Shown piece after piece: positions 1-10,282 of a DNA stretch of 64,000 bases. The position numbers and the translations under genes were made by a program. The stretch covers positions 1 through 64,000 of the forward strand of contig NZ_KZ626844.1 in NCBI RefSeq assembly GCF_002911015.1, in the 5' to 3' direction. Below the pieces are notes generated by a model. It was not told the origin of the DNA. It worked only from the letters and a program-made list of their open reading frames with translations, and did not search any database. The stretch is from Streptomyces populi (GTDB lineage Bacteria > Actinomycetota > Actinomycetes > Streptomycetales > Streptomycetaceae). The number at the start of each line of letters is the position of its first letter. Within the stretch, counting starts at the first letter, position 1.

Positions 1-20
1 TCCCCTGCGCAGGAGGGGCC

Positions 21-331
21 GGGCCGCCCACCCCGCACGCGCGGGAGCCGAGCTGTTCGCCGCGTACGAGCAGGGGCCGGGTCGCATGCTCCGCCCGTGG
101 GGGATCGGTCTGCTCGCCCCCCGGTGGGAGACGGGCCGCCCACCCCGCACACGCGGGAGTTCCGGGCCGTCCACCTGGCACGCGGGGGCGGCCGCCCACC
201 TGGAACACGCGGGGCCGGACCCCTCACCCGCACGCGCGGGAGGCGAGTCGTTCGCCCCGTGGACGTGAAAGCCGGGCCGTCCGCCCTGTGCGCACGGGAG
301 CGCGGGCCGGGCCGATCCGCGTGAGCGGGAG
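21..331. repeat. Degenerate short repeats with hairpin cores
   Basis: No convincing gene lies in 1-460. The stretch holds six to eight degenerate copies of a unit with a self-complementary core of the form CCCCGCACGCGCGGGAG. The best copies are 21-47 and 133-159, which match at all but one of 27 positions. Weaker copies lie near 89-105, 164-189, 188-214, 227-243, 274-300 and 308-331. Spacing is irregular (about 27 to 58 bases). The cores would form small stem-loops. Function unknown. Confidence 0.55.
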
Positions 332-400
332 CCGGGGCGGCTCGTCCGCCTCGGCGCGGGGTCCGTGCACCCCTCCCGTCGGCCGGTGTCGGCGCAGGGA

Positions 401-435
401 AAAGGGGCGCCCCTCCGCACAAGGGGCGCCCCTTT
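401..435 (-). terminator. Terminator hairpin after glpX
   Basis: Perfect 14-bp inverted repeat (401-414 and 422-435, arm AAAGGGGCGCCCCT) with a 7-base loop, 38 bases past the glpX stop. Ends in a short T run on either strand. Confidence 0.8.
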
Positions 436-472
436 CGTGCCTCGCGGGCACCGGGCCCGCCGGCCGGTGGTC

Positions 473-1504
473 CTACTTGGCGCGGTCGAAGTCGATCGCG
501 CTGTAGGCACGCAGCTTGCTCAGCCGGTGCTCCGACCTGATCTGGCGGACCGTGCCCGACTTGGACCGCATCACGATCGACTCGGTCGTCGCGGTCTCGG
601 ACCGGTAGCGCACTCCGCGCAGCAGCTCGCCGTCGGTGATCCCGGTCGCGACGAAGAAGACGTTCTCGCCGGAGACCAGGTCGTTCGTGGTCAGGACGCG
701 GTCGAGGTCGTGCCCGGCGTCGACCGCCCGCTGCCGCTCCTCCTCGTCCTTGGGCCACAGCTTGCCCTGGATGGTGCCGCCGAGGCACTTGACGGCGCAG
801 GCCGAGATGATGCCCTCGGGCGTGCCGCCGATGCCGAGCAGCAGGTCGATGCCGGTGCCCTCGCGCAGCGCGAGGATGGAACCCGCGACGTCGCCGTCGG
901 AGATCAGCTTGATGCGCGCGCCGGTCTCCCGGATCTCCTTGATGATCCCGTCGTGGCGCGGCCGGTCGAGGATGACGACGGTGACGTCCTCGGGCGTGAC
1001 CCGCTTGGCCTTGGCGACCCGGCGGATGTTCACCTCGACGGACGCGTTGATGTCGACGAAGTCGGCGGCCTCGGGACCGGTGACCAACTTGTCCATGTAG
1101 AAGACCGCGGACGGGTCGAACATGGTGCCGCGGTCGGCGGCGGCGAGCACGGCGATCGCGTTCGTCATGCCCTTGGCGGTGAGCGTGGTCCCGTCGATCG
1201 GGTCGACGGCGATGTCGCACTCGGGGCCGGTCCCGTCGCCGACGCGCTCCCCGTTGAAGAGCATGGGGGCCTCGTCCTTCTCCCCCTCGCCGATGACGAC
1301 GACGCCGTTCATCGAGACGGTGGAGACGAGGGTGCGCATGGCCCGGACGGCGGCGCCGTCGGCACCGTTCTTGTCGCCGCGGCCGACCCAGCGGCCCGCC
1401 GCCATCGCGGCGGCCTCGGTGACCCGGACGAGCTCGAGGGCGAGGTTGCGGTCGGGGGCCTCGGACGGGACCTCGAGTTCGGAGGGCAGATGATGTTCGG
1501 TCAT
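473..1504 (-). CDS. glpX: Class II fructose-1,6-bisphosphatase GlpX
   Basis: Hydrolyses fructose-1,6-bisphosphate to fructose-6-phosphate in gluconeogenesis, in the cytoplasm. The 343-residue product has the usual length for GlpX. It carries the metal/phosphate-binding segments typical of the lithium-sensitive phosphatase fold: [11 protein letters not shown] near residue 80 and the [10 protein letters not shown] motif just after it. The frame stays open about 540 bases further upstream. The start at 1504 is chosen because AAAGG stands 7-11 bases before it and similarity begins there. It is transcribed away from the DUF4245 gene, so 1505-1630 should hold divergent promoters. GlpX is the main FBPase of actinobacteria. 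Confidence 0.95.
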   Translation of the reverse strand: MTEHHLPSELEVPSEAPDRNLALELVRVTEAAAMAAGRWVGRGDKNGADGAAVRAMRTLVSTVSMNGVVVIGEGEKDEAPMLFNGERVGDGTGPECDIAVDPIDGTTLTAKGMTNAIAVLAAADRGTMFDPSAVFYMDKLVTGPEAADFVDINASVEVNIRRVAKAKRVTPEDVTVVILDRPRHDGIIKEIRETGARIKLISDGDVAGSILALREGTGIDLLLGIGGTPEGIISACAVKCLGGTIQGKLWPKDEEERQRAVDAGHDLDRVLTTNDLVSGENVFFVATGITDGELLRGVRYRSETATTESIVMRSKSGTVRQIRSEHRLSKLRAYSAIDFDRAK

Positions 1505-1630
1505 CGACACGCACCTTTCTGATACGACGACGGCCGGATGAGGGTGATGTCCCGACTCTATCGCCAGGCTTACAAAATGAGCAGGGGGCCCCACGGATGA
1601 GCAGACCAGGGCACCTGCGACGATAGGTGC

Positions 1631-2149
1631 GTGGCAGGTATGAAAGGCAAGCAGTCGGTCCGGGACATGATTCTTTCCCTGGGCCTCATCGGGCTCATGG
1701 CGGGCGTCATCTACATCTTCATCCCGCACGACGACTCCGAGCCCGATCTCAAGCGTGTCGACTACCGGGTCGAGCTGCTGACGGCGCGCCGCGCGGCGAG
1801 TTACCCCGTGGTGGCGCCCGAGGGTCTGCCCTCGGCGTGGAAGGCGACCTCGGTGCGCTACGACGGCAGCGAGTTCGATGCCTGGCATCTGGGTTTCCGG
1901 GCTCCCGACGGTCAGTACGTGGCGGTCGAGCAGTCCACTCAGCGGCCGGCCGTGTTCATCGACTCGGCGAGTCAGGGCGCACGGCGGACGAAGGCCACCG
2001 AGCGCATCGGCGACCAGGTCTGGCAGCGCTACGAGGGCGACCACTACGACGCCCTCGTCCTGGAGGGCAAGGGCTCCACGACGGTGGTGACCGGCACCGG
2101 GTCGTTCGCCTCGCTGGCGAAGATGGCGGAGGCCCTGAAGACCTCGTAG
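1631..2149 (+). CDS. DUF4245 family membrane-anchored protein
   Basis: A 172-residue protein of unknown function. After a short basic start it has one hydrophobic segment at about residues 13-31 ([17 protein letters not shown]), then a soluble domain of about 140 residues that fits the DUF4245 family, probably outside the membrane. Motifs include [13 protein letters not shown] and a late [13 protein letters not shown]. The start is GTG at 1631; an in-frame ATG at 1640 is an alternative. It is divergent from glpX, an arrangement common in Streptomyces. Function is not known. Confidence 0.8.
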   Translation: MAGMKGKQSVRDMILSLGLIGLMAGVIYIFIPHDDSEPDLKRVDYRVELLTARRAASYPVVAPEGLPSAWKATSVRYDGSEFDAWHLGFRAPDGQYVAVEQSTQRPAVFIDSASQGARRTKATERIGDQVWQRYEGDHYDALVLEGKGSTTVVTGTGSFASLAKMAEALKTS

Positions 2150-2163
2150 GTCCCCGCGGTACG

Positions 2164-2201
2164 GAGAAGGGCCCCCGGCGGCAGCGCCGGGGGCCCTTCT
2201 C
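2164..2201. terminator. Bidirectional terminator hairpin
   Basis: Perfect 17-bp stem (2164-2180 with 2185-2201, arm GAGAAGGGCCCCCGGCG) and GCAG loop between the convergent DUF4245 and nitroreductase genes. Confidence 0.85.
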
Positions 2202-2267
2202 GTGTGCGTGCGGGGCGAACGGCCCCAGCGGTCGTCCGCCGTGCCGGCCGTCTCTCCGTGCCGTCGG

Positions 2268-2858
2268 TCAGACGGTCGTGATGACCTGGTCGGCCTCCAG
2301 GCGCGGGGAGCGCGGGAACCAGGCGTCCTCGCCCGGCTTGCCGATGTTGACGATCATCAGCGGGGTGTGGTCGTCGTCCAGGAACTCCTTCTGGATCCCG
2401 GCGAGGTCGGCACCGGTCATCGGGCCCGCGGCGAGGCCGGCGGCGCGGACGCCGATGATGAAGTACGCGGCCTGGAGCGCGGCGTTCATCGCGGCGGAAC
2501 CCTCACGGACCGGGCGCTCGGAGAAGAACATGTCCTTGGCCGCGGGGAAGTGGGGGAGGAGGGCCGGCAGCTCCTCGTGGAACTCGTTGTCCGCGGAGAG
2601 GATCGCGACCAGCGGGGCGGCGGCGGTCTTCGCCTGGTTGCCCTCGGCGAGGTGCCGCACCAGGCGCTCGCGCGCCTCGGGGGAGCGGACCAGGGTGATG
2701 CGCAGCGGCGACTGGTTGAAGGCGGTCGGGCCGAACTTGACCAGGTCGTAGATCGCCTGCACCTGCTCGTCGGTCACCGGCTCGTCGGTGAAGGTGTTCG
2801 CGGTGCGGGCCTCGCGGAACAGCAGGTCCTGAGCGGTGGGGTCAAGGACGAGAGACAT
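2268..2858 (-). CDS. Nitroreductase family (malonic semialdehyde reductase RutE-like)
   Basis: FMN-dependent oxidoreductase of the nitroreductase fold, 196 residues, closest in appearance to the RutE/HadB group, which reduces malonic semialdehyde to 3-hydroxypropionate. Visible features are [15 protein letters not shown] near residue 17, the FMN-binding [13 protein letters not shown] near 40, and the C-terminal [15 protein letters not shown] segment. The start has GAAGG a few bases upstream. No other pyrimidine-degradation (rut) genes are nearby, so a general quinone or nitro-reductase role is equally possible. It stands alone between two hairpins. Confidence 0.82.
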   Translation of the reverse strand: MSLVLDPTAQDLLFREARTANTFTDEPVTDEQVQAIYDLVKFGPTAFNQSPLRITLVRSPEARERLVRHLAEGNQAKTAAAPLVAILSADNEFHEELPALLPHFPAAKDMFFSERPVREGSAAMNAALQAAYFIIGVRAAGLAAGPMTGADLAGIQKEFLDDDHTPLMIVNIGKPGEDAWFPRSPRLEADQVITTV

Positions 2859-3010
2859 GAGAAACCTTCTCGGTACGTGCGGTGGATCCGGGGGGATCTG
2901 TTGGCGGGTACGACAGTACGCCGAAGAGGTTTAAGTTTCAATCAAAAAGGGAGCATGGTGATCCGCTTCACAGGGGCGGAGGTCGAGGAGAAGGGGTCCC
3001 GCGCACGCAA

Positions 3011-3074
3011 TGACCCCCCGTACGGCTGTGGCCGGCCCCCGGTGAGGGGCCGGCCACAGCCGTACGGGGGGTCA
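3011..3074. terminator. Very long perfect inverted repeat after xseB
   Basis: A 29-bp perfect stem (3011-3039 with 3046-3074) around a 6-base loop CGGTGA. It lies 14 bases past the xseB stop and about 150 bases upstream of the nitroreductase start. No T-tract follows on either strand, as is usual for Streptomyces hairpin terminators. It should end xseAB transcription and shield the nitroreductase promoter. Confidence 0.8.
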
Positions 3075-3088
3075 CCCGCGACCGCTCG

Positions 3089-3325
3089 TCACTCGGAACC
3101 GGAGCCGGTGTCCTCCTCCTGGGACTCCTCGGCCATGGCCGCGTCCAGCCGGGCCCGCGCGCCCTCCAGCCAGCGCCGGCACACCTTGGCCAGTTCCTCG
3201 CCGCGCTCCCAGAGCGCCAGGGACTCCTCCAGGGTCGTACCGCCCGCCTCCAGGCGGCGCACGACCTCGATCAGCTCGTCCCGTGCCTGCTCGTACCCGA
3301 GCGCCTCGTCCGTCTTGCCGGTCAT
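3089..3325 (-). CDS. xseB: Exodeoxyribonuclease VII small subunit
   Basis: XseB, 78 residues, normal length. It forms the helical small subunit that binds XseA; the complex degrades single-stranded DNA to short acid-soluble oligonucleotides in mismatch repair and recombination. The helical hairpin core [34 protein letters not shown] (shown here only as residues about 10-43; key part [14 protein letters not shown]) is diagnostic. The acidic tail ends EEDTGSGSE. It starts 9 bases after the xseA stop, so both genes are one operon. GGGTGGG precedes the ATG. Confidence 0.95.
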   Translation of the reverse strand: MTGKTDEALGYEQARDELIEVVRRLEAGGTTLEESLALWERGEELAKVCRRWLEGARARLDAAMAEESQEEDTGSGSE

Positions 3326-3334
3326 GTGCCCACC

Positions 3335-4543
3335 CTATGCATCGACTCGAACCGTGAATTCACCCTCGGCGACCCGCGCCCGCAGCGTCTCGTCCGCCGC
3401 CACCTCGGCCGGGTCCCGGACCACATGGCCGTCGGCCCGCTGCAGCACCGCGTACCCCCGCTGGAGGGTCGCGGCGGGGGAGAGGGCCACCACGCGCGCG
3501 TGGGTGTGCGTCAGCTCCGAGTCCGCGCGGTCCAGCAGATGCCCGAGACTGCGCCGGCTCCGGTCGAGCAGGGCGGCGACCTGGTCCGCCCGCTCGTCGA
3601 CCATCCGGTACGGGTCCTCCAGCGAGGGCCGGGCCAGCGCCTGCGCGAGGCCCCGCTCCTCGCGGTCGACGAGCGCCCCCACGCAGCGCCGCGCGCGGTC
3701 CCGCAGGAACCGCACCCGCTCGTACTCCTCGCCGACGTCCGGCACGACCTTCTTGGCGGCGTCCGTCGGTGTGGACGCCCTCAGGTCGGCCACCAGGTCG
3801 AGCAGCGGGCTGTCCGGCTCGTGCCCGATCGCCGACACGACCGGCGTGCCACAGGCCGCGACCGCGCGCACGAGCTGCTCGTCGGAGAACGGCAGCAGGT
3901 CCTCCACGCTGCCGCCGCCGCGCGCCACGACGATCACGTCGACCTCGTCGAGCGCGTCCAGTTCCCGCACCGCCTGCACGACCTGCGGCACGGCGTGGAC
4001 GCCCTGCACGGCGACGTTGCGCACCTCGAAGCGGACGGCGGGCCAGCGCCGCCGCGCGTTCTCCAGCACGTCCCGCTCGGCCGCCGACGCGCGTCCGCAC
4101 ACCAGCCCGATGAGCTGCGGCAGGAACGGCAGCGGCTTCTTGCGCTCGGCCGCGAACAGCCCCTCGGCCGCCAGCGACTTCTTCAGCTGCTCGAGGCGGG
4201 CCAGGAGCTCCCCCACTCCCACCGGCTTGATCTCGGCGGCGCGCAGGGACAGCTGCCCGCGCGGCGCGTACCACTCCGGCTTGGCGTGGACGACCACCCG
4301 GGCGCCCTCGCTCACGACGTCGGCGACCGCGTCGAAGACCTGCCGGTAACAGGTCACGCTCACCGAGACGTCGTACGACGGGTCGCGCAGCGTCAGGAAG
4401 ACGACGCCCGCGCCCGGGCGCCGCGACAACTGGGTGATCTGCCCCTCGACCCACACCGCGCCGAGCCGGTCGATCCATCCCCCGATGAGCCGTGACACCT
4501 CGCCGACGGGCAGCGGAGCGTCCGCGGACGTGTTGAGAGCCAT
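3335..4543 (-). CDS. xseA: Exodeoxyribonuclease VII large subunit
   Basis: XseA, 402 residues, catalytic subunit of exonuclease VII. It has an N-terminal OB-fold (about residues 20-110) followed by the Exonuc_VII_L nuclease domain. That domain includes [19 protein letters not shown] near residue 140, the [14 protein letters not shown] signature near 205 and [19 protein letters not shown] near 240. A TACGCT -10 element stands 6 bases before the ATG (4550-4555), so the xseAB mRNA may be leaderless. It is divergent from ispH with about 117 bases between starts. Many shadow frames exist on the opposite strand. Confidence 0.95.
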   Translation of the reverse strand: MALNTSADAPLPVGEVSRLIGGWIDRLGAVWVEGQITQLSRRPGAGVVFLTLRDPSYDVSVSVTCYRQVFDAVADVVSEGARVVVHAKPEWYAPRGQLSLRAAEIKPVGVGELLARLEQLKKSLAAEGLFAAERKKPLPFLPQLIGLVCGRASAAERDVLENARRRWPAVRFEVRNVAVQGVHAVPQVVQAVRELDALDEVDVIVVARGGGSVEDLLPFSDEQLVRAVAACGTPVVSAIGHEPDSPLLDLVADLRASTPTDAAKKVVPDVGEEYERVRFLRDRARRCVGALVDREERGLAQALARPSLEDPYRMVDERADQVAALLDRSRRSLGHLLDRADSELTHTHARVVALSPAATLQRGYAVLQRADGHVVRDPAEVAADETLRARVAEGEFTVRVDA

Positions 4544-4549
4544 GCGCCG

Positions 4550-4555
4550 AGCGTA
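4550..4555 (-). promoter_or_regulatory. Candidate -10 of xseA (leaderless)
   Basis: TACGCT (reverse strand) 6 bases before the xseA ATG; no Shine-Dalgarno sequence between. Confidence 0.5.
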
Positions 4556-4647
4556 GTGGCCGCCACCGACAACACCCGCGAGCCCGTACGCCCCGGTCAG
4601 CGGTCATGTCCCCCGGGAGGCGATCCCCGGCCCGCCGGGCGCGGCCT

Positions 4648-4653
4648 TACGAT
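4648..4653 (+). promoter_or_regulatory. Candidate -10 of ispH (leaderless)
   Basis: TACGAT 7 bases before the chosen ispH ATG at 4661. Confidence 0.5.
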
Positions 4654-4660
4654 GGTGGGC

Positions 4661-5665
4661 ATGACCGCTTCTCCTGGCCGCCGTGTCCTGCTCGCCGCCC
4701 CCCGTGGCTACTGCGCGGGCGTGGACCGCGCCGTGATCGCCGTCGAGAAGGCCCTCGAGCAGTACGGGGCTCCGATCTACGTCCGTCACGAGATCGTCCA
4801 CAACAAGTACGTCGTGCAGACGCTGGAGAAGAAGGGCGCGATCTTCGTCGAGCAGACGGCGGAGGTCCCCGAGGGGTCCATCGTCATGTTCTCGGCGCAC
4901 GGCGTCGCCCCCGTGGTCCACGAGGAGGCCGCCGCGGGCAAGCTCGCCACCATCGACGCGACCTGCCCGCTGGTCACCAAGGTCCACAAGGAAGCCGTCC
5001 GCTTCGCGAACGAGGACTTCGACATCCTCCTCATCGGCCACGAGGGCCACGAGGAGGTCATCGGCACCTCCGGGGAGGCGCCCGACCACATCACCCTGGT
5101 CGACGGCCCCGAGGACGTCGCCAAGGTCGAGGTCCGCGACCCCTCCAAGGTCGTCTGGCTCTCCCAGACCACCCTCTCCGTGGACGAGACCATGGAGACG
5201 GTCGACGCCCTCAAGGAGAAGTTCCCGCTGCTCATCTCCCCGCCGAGCGACGACATCTGCTACGCCACGCAGAACCGTCAGCTCGCCGTGAAGCAGATGG
5301 GCGCGGAGGCCGACCTGGTCATCGTGGTCGGATCGCGCAACTCCTCCAACTCGGTGCGGCTGGTCGAGGTGGCCAAGCTCGCCGGCGCCCGCGCCGCCCA
5401 CCTGGTGGACTTCGCCGAGGAGATCGACGAGGCCTGGCTGGAGGGTGTGACCACGGTCGGCGTCACCTCCGGCGCCTCCGTCCCCGAGGTCCTCGTCGAG
5501 CAGGTCCTGGAATTCCTGTCCGGGCACGGCTTCGAGGACGTGGAGATCGTCAAGGCCGCCGAGGAGTCCATCACCTTCTCGCTCCCCAAGGAGCTGCGCC
5601 GCGACCTGCGTGCCGAGGCCGCCGCGCTGGTGGAGGCGCGCACCGGCGGTCCGTCCGGGAAGTGA
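4661..5665 (+). CDS. ispH: 4-hydroxy-3-methylbut-2-enyl diphosphate reductase
   Basis: IspH (LytB), last enzyme of the MEP isoprenoid pathway. It is a [4Fe-4S] enzyme that reduces HMBPP to isopentenyl and dimethylallyl diphosphate. The 334-residue product has the three cluster cysteines: GYCAGVDRA (Cys18), [11 protein letters not shown] (near residue 106) and [11 protein letters not shown] (near 202). It also has the substrate-binding FSAHGVAP and the [15 protein letters not shown] segment. The frame is open further upstream, but ATG 4661 fits family length and has a -10 element 7 bases before it. A hydrophilic tail ends RTGGPSGK. It is followed 29 bases later by ppgK. Confidence 0.96.
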   Translation: MTASPGRRVLLAAPRGYCAGVDRAVIAVEKALEQYGAPIYVRHEIVHNKYVVQTLEKKGAIFVEQTAEVPEGSIVMFSAHGVAPVVHEEAAAGKLATIDATCPLVTKVHKEAVRFANEDFDILLIGHEGHEEVIGTSGEAPDHITLVDGPEDVAKVEVRDPSKVVWLSQTTLSVDETMETVDALKEKFPLLISPPSDDICYATQNRQLAVKQMGAEADLVIVVGSRNSSNSVRLVEVAKLAGARAAHLVDFAEEIDEAWLEGVTTVGVTSGASVPEVLVEQVLEFLSGHGFEDVEIVKAAEESITFSLPKELRRDLRAEAAALVEARTGGPSGK

Positions 5666-5682
5666 CGGTCAGCCGTACGACG

Positions 5683-5688
5683 TAACGT
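5683..5688 (+). promoter_or_regulatory. Candidate -10 of ppgK (leaderless)
   Basis: TAACGT ending 6 bases before the ppgK ATG. Confidence 0.4.
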
Positions 5689-5694
5689 AGGGCC

Positions 5695-6447
5695 ATGAAG
5701 ATCTTCGGTGTGGACATCGGCGGATCCGGGATCAAGGGTGCCCCGGTGGACCTTGATCGCGGTGACTTGGCGGAGGAGCGCTGCAAGGTGCTCACCCCGC
5801 ACCCCGCGACGCCCGACGCGGTGGCCGACGGGGTGAAGGACGTCATCGACCACTTCGGCTGGACCGGCCCGGTGGGCATCACGTTCCCGGGCGTGGTGAC
5901 CGGTGGTTCCACCATCCGTACGGCGGCCAACGTCGACAAGTCCTGGATCGACGTGGACGCGGGCGCGCTGCTCGGCGAGCGGCTCGGCGGGCTGCCGGTG
6001 ACCGTGCTGAACGACGCCGACGCGGCGGGTGTCGCGGAGATGGAGTTCGGCGCGGGCAGGGGCCGCCGGGGCACGGTCATCCTGCTCACCTTCGGCACCG
6101 GTATCGGCAGCGCCGTCTTCACCGAGGGCGAGCTGGTCCCGAACACCGAGCTGGGCCACCTGGAGCTGAACGGCCACGACGCCGAGAAGAAGGCCTCCAC
6201 CAAGGCCAAGGACGACAACGGGCTGACCTGGGAGCACTGGTCGCGCCGCGTCACCAAGTACCTCACCCACGTCGAGATGCTCTTCTCCCCGGAGCTCTTC
6301 ATCATCGGCGGCGGCGTCAGCCGCAAGGCCGAGAAGTTCCTGCCGCTGATCCAGGGCATCAAGGCGGAGATCGTCCCCGCGCAGCTCCAGAACAACGCAG
6401 GGATCGTGGGCGCGGCGATGCGGGCGGCGCAGATCCACCACCCCTAG
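5695..6447 (+). CDS. ppgK: Polyphosphate glucokinase
   Basis: Phosphorylates glucose using inorganic polyphosphate (and usually ATP), feeding glycolysis in the cytoplasm. The 250-residue ROK-family protein has the N-terminal phosphate-binding DIGGSGIKGAPVD motif (residues 6-18), the catalytic-region LNDADAAG near 105, TFGTGIGSA near 138, ELGHLEL near 157, and the lysine-rich EKKASTKAK stretch typical of the polyphosphate-binding region. A TAACGT element stands just upstream, so it may have its own leaderless transcript although ispH ends only 29 bases before it. Polyphosphate glucokinase is an actinobacterial hallmark. Confidence 0.95.
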   Translation: MKIFGVDIGGSGIKGAPVDLDRGDLAEERCKVLTPHPATPDAVADGVKDVIDHFGWTGPVGITFPGVVTGGSTIRTAANVDKSWIDVDAGALLGERLGGLPVTVLNDADAAGVAEMEFGAGRGRRGTVILLTFGTGIGSAVFTEGELVPNTELGHLELNGHDAEKKASTKAKDDNGLTWEHWSRRVTKYLTHVEMLFSPELFIIGGGVSRKAEKFLPLIQGIKAEIVPAQLQNNAGIVGAAMRAAQIHHP

Positions 6448-6500
6448 GGCGCTCCTGGTCCCGTCACCCCCGGGGCGCTCCTGGACCCGTCCGCGACGGG

Positions 6501-7082
6501 TCAGCGGGGCTGTCGGCCGGGCGGCAGGACGCGTGCCCGGTCACGCCGCCGGTCCGCCCGGCGGCGGTTCACCAGGCGGATCCGGCGGAAGGCCACGACG
6601 AGGACCGCGGCCAGCGTTCCCCCGTACAGCCAGCCCGCCTGTAGGGCGAGGGCGGTGACCAGGCCCATGAGGAGGCCGCCGGCACCGCCTCCGCCGTCGT
6701 CGGTGATCGGCGGCAGCCCGACGGCGAAGGCGATCGGTACGACCACGGGGGCGGTCACCAGGTCGCCGGGCCGCACCCACAGCGCGGTCAGCACGCACAC
6801 CGGCAGGAACAGCACCCCGTACACCGTCGCCGACCCGCCGAACAGCAGTTGGTCGACGCAGGCCAGCACGAACATCGACGCGCCGCAGAACAGGCCGCAG
6901 CCGAGCCCGGTCAGCCGGGGACGCGACGCCGGGCGCGCCTCCCGGACACCGGCGGGCGCGGGCCGTCGTACCACCGGGCCGTCCCGTCGGACACCGCCGC
7001 CCGCGGCCCGTCCGGCCTGCGCCGGAACGGGTGCGCCGCGTCGCGGTCCGTGCTGGGGGGGACGCGTCCTGTGTTGCTCCAC
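6501..7082 (-). CDS. DUF6542 family integral membrane protein
   Basis: 193-residue membrane protein of unknown function. A basic, Pro/Arg/Ala-rich N-terminus of about 55 residues is followed by four or five hydrophobic segments between residues 60 and 165 (for example GCGLFCGASMFVLACVDQL and LLMGLVTALALQAGWLYG), then a very basic tail rich in RRR. The layout fits DUF6542. The start is GTG at 7082 and is supported by a TAAGTT -10 element exactly 6 bases upstream. It lies convergent to ppgK and divergent from ychF, as in related genomes. Confidence 0.75.
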   Translation of the reverse strand: MEQHRTRPPQHGPRRGAPVPAQAGRAAGGGVRRDGPVVRRPAPAGVREARPASRPRLTGLGCGLFCGASMFVLACVDQLLFGGSATVYGVLFLPVCVLTALWVRPGDLVTAPVVVPIAFAVGLPPITDDGGGGAGGLLMGLVTALALQAGWLYGGTLAAVLVVAFRRIRLVNRRRADRRRDRARVLPPGRQPR

Positions 7083-7088
7083 TGGACC

Positions 7089-7094
7089 AACTTA
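7089..7094 (-). promoter_or_regulatory. Candidate -10 of the DUF6542 gene (leaderless)
   Basis: TAAGTT (reverse strand) 6 bases before the GTG start at 7082. Confidence 0.45.
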
Positions 7095-7279
7095 GGTCGT
7101 TTTATGTGTGGAATGCTCCATGGGACACGCCGAAGATCAGCCGAAGTCGCGGCCGTGGAACGAGCTTGGCCATGCGTTCGATACCTCGCGGGCGGGGGCC
7201 GGGGCACGCCGTAGACTGGTGGATCGGCCCGCTCTTCTGGAGGGCCCTTCGCCCATCCTCTCGTACGGGAAGTCGCAAC

Positions 7280-8368
<1,089 letters not shown>

Positions 8369-8516
8369 TCGGACCATCGGGAGACGCCCCGGGCCCGCTT
8401 GTCGGCGGGGCGGGCGCGTTCGGGAGGCGCAGAAGGGCGGGGACGCGGTCAACCCGCCCTGCTGAGCGGGATACTGGTGCCTTTCGACGACGTGGCGATC
8501 AGAGGGGGGCGGATCG

Positions 8517-9974
8517 ATGAGTTCTGCCGGGGAACCGGACGGTTGGGGCGTGGGCGGCGCCAGGGGCGTGCGCCATGCGGTCGTCGTGGGCGGGAGCCTC
8601 GCGGGGCTCCTCGCGGCGCACGTCCTCGCCGGACACGCCGACCGGGTGACCGTCGTGGAGCGCGATCGCTTCCCGGGTGGCACGAAGTCGCGGCCCGGCG
8701 TACCGCAGGGCCGGCATCCGCATGTCCTGTTGCAGGGTGGTCAGGTGGCCTTGGAGTCGCTGCTGCCGGGCTTTCTGGCGGAGCTGGCGGCGGCGGGGGC
8801 GCCGCGGGTGGGCATGCCGTCGGACATGGTGCTGTGGCAGACCGGCCGCTGGTTCCGCCGGGTGCCCGCGACGACACACATCTACACCGGTTCCCGCGCA
8901 CAGCTCGAGGAGCTGGTGCGGCGGCGGGTGCTCGCCGACCCGGTGATCGACGTGGTGGAAGGGACCGATGTCGTCGGGCTCCTCGGTGACGCCTCACGCG
9001 TGCGTGGAGTGCTGCTGCGAGAGCGCTCGGGCGACGCCCGCGGGGAGCGGCGGGCCCTTGAGGCCGACCTGGTCGTCGATGCCTCCGGCCGCGGCACGAA
9101 GGCGTCACAGTGGCTCATGACGATCGGCGCCGAGGCCCCGCACGAGGAGACCATCGACACGGGGCTCGCGTACGCCTCGCGCGTCTACCGCGGCAGGAGC
9201 GGCGTCCTCGACGGCGACACCGTCGCCTACTACGCCTACCCCGACCCCGACCAGGTGCACGCCGGCGGCGCTCTGCCGCTGGAGGACGGCAGTCATCTGG
9301 TCATCGTCTCGGGGCTGCGCGGCGACGAACCGCCCACGGACGACGACGAGTTCGTGACGTACACCAAGAGGCTGCCGCATCCGCTCCTGCACCGGTGGCT
9401 GGACGAGGCCGAACCGCTCTCGCCGGCGTTCGGCTACCGGCAGACCGCGAACATCCGCCGCCGCTACGACCTGCCCGGTCGCCGCCCGGCCGGATTCCTC
9501 GCCACCGGCGACGCCCTGTGCACCTTCAACCCGATCTACGGGCAAGGCATGGCCGTCGCCGCGATGAGCGCGGTCGCCCTGCGAGACGCACTGGCCGACC
9601 GGCGCCGGCCGCCCACGACGCGGCGAGTGCAGCGGGCACTCCTCGCGGCGTCCCGGCAGGCGTGGGACATCTCCGCCGGTGCGGACCGCAAGATGCCGGG
9701 TGCGGTCGGCACCGCGATCGTCGGCGGACCCGCGGACCGTGTCGCCGGCTGGTACCTGCGCCGGGTCCAGGAGCGGGCTCCCGGCGACCCTGTCGTGGGG
9801 CGCGCCTTCCGCTCCGTGCTGACCCTCTCCGAGCCCGTCACCTCTCTGTTCGCCCCGCCCGTGGCGCGGGCCGTTCTCTTCCGCCCGCCGGCGCCGAGCC
9901 CCGCCGAGCCGCCGGCCGCCCCGGAGGCCCGAGATCCCTCACCTCGCGAGTGCCCCTCCGCGCGAGCGTCGTAG
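8517..9974 (+). CDS. FAD-dependent oxidoreductase (hydroxylase/geranylgeranyl-reductase fold)
   Basis: 485-residue FAD-binding protein. The Rossmann dinucleotide motif is VVVGGSLAGLLAAHVLAG at about residues 22-39, with the acidic ribose-binding end VTVVERDRF after it. The second FAD motif FLATGDALCTFNPIYGQGM (residues about 329-347) is typical of the PHBH/geranylgeranyl reductase superfamily. Substrate is unknown. No secondary-metabolite genes flank it, which argues against a tailoring role. The start has an AGGGGGG ribosome site 7-13 bases before ATG. The last 45 residues are Pro/Ala-rich and look unconserved. A coding-like remnant lies on the other strand just after it. Confidence 0.8.
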   Translation: MSSAGEPDGWGVGGARGVRHAVVVGGSLAGLLAAHVLAGHADRVTVVERDRFPGGTKSRPGVPQGRHPHVLLQGGQVALESLLPGFLAELAAAGAPRVGMPSDMVLWQTGRWFRRVPATTHIYTGSRAQLEELVRRRVLADPVIDVVEGTDVVGLLGDASRVRGVLLRERSGDARGERRALEADLVVDASGRGTKASQWLMTIGAEAPHEETIDTGLAYASRVYRGRSGVLDGDTVAYYAYPDPDQVHAGGALPLEDGSHLVIVSGLRGDEPPTDDDEFVTYTKRLPHPLLHRWLDEAEPLSPAFGYRQTANIRRRYDLPGRRPAGFLATGDALCTFNPIYGQGMAVAAMSAVALRDALADRRRPPTTRRVQRALLAASRQAWDISAGADRKMPGAVGTAIVGGPADRVAGWYLRRVQERAPGDPVVGRAFRSVLTLSEPVTSLFAPPVARAVLFRPPAPSPAEPPAAPEARDPSPRECPSARAS

Positions 9975-10239
9975 GGCGCGTCGGCCTCGCCGTCGAGCTG
10001 CTGGACAAGTCTCTTGACGCGGGAGGTCATGACGCCGAGTGGCCGCGGAGCCAGAAGGTGGGCAGTCACCGGCAGAGCACTGAACGGTCCTCCGGCCACG
10101 GGGCCGGCGCTTCTGCCTCCCGGTCCTCGAAGGGGTCGAGCGGCTCGTCGGCCGCCGGGGACCGGACGAACCGTCGGCCGTGCTGGTCGCAGGCGCCGAA
10201 GTCCTGGTAGTTGCGCCGGGCCGGACGGGGGGAGGTCAA
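9975..10239 (-). pseudogene. Coding-like remnant (no intact gene)
   Basis: The 308-base gap between two convergent genes holds two open stretches on the minus strand with strong G/C third-position bias but in different frames. One runs from about TTG 10239 to the stop at 10066 (57 residues, containing RRNYQDFGACDQHGRRF and ending EDRSVLCR). The other starts at ATG 10030 (MTSRVKRLVQQLDGEADAP) and continues antisense to the preceding gene. Neither has a convincing ribosome site. They look like pieces of a decayed or frameshifted gene. Family not recognised. Confidence 0.35.
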
Positions 10240-10282
10240 GCGTTGTGCACGACGGAGCGATGTCCGACGTGGCGGCCGGGGA

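Noticed and set aside
21..331. Intact CRISPR array
   Set aside because: Units are degenerate, spacing is irregular, spacers are not of uniform length and no cas genes occur in the window. Kept only as a repeat region.
1..460. Short ORFs at the left edge (for example 97-324)
   Set aside because: They read through the repeat units and show no ribosome site or protein-like composition.
8517..9974. FAD oxidoreductase as part of an antibiotic cluster
   Set aside because: No synthase, carrier protein, resistance or pathway regulator gene is adjacent.
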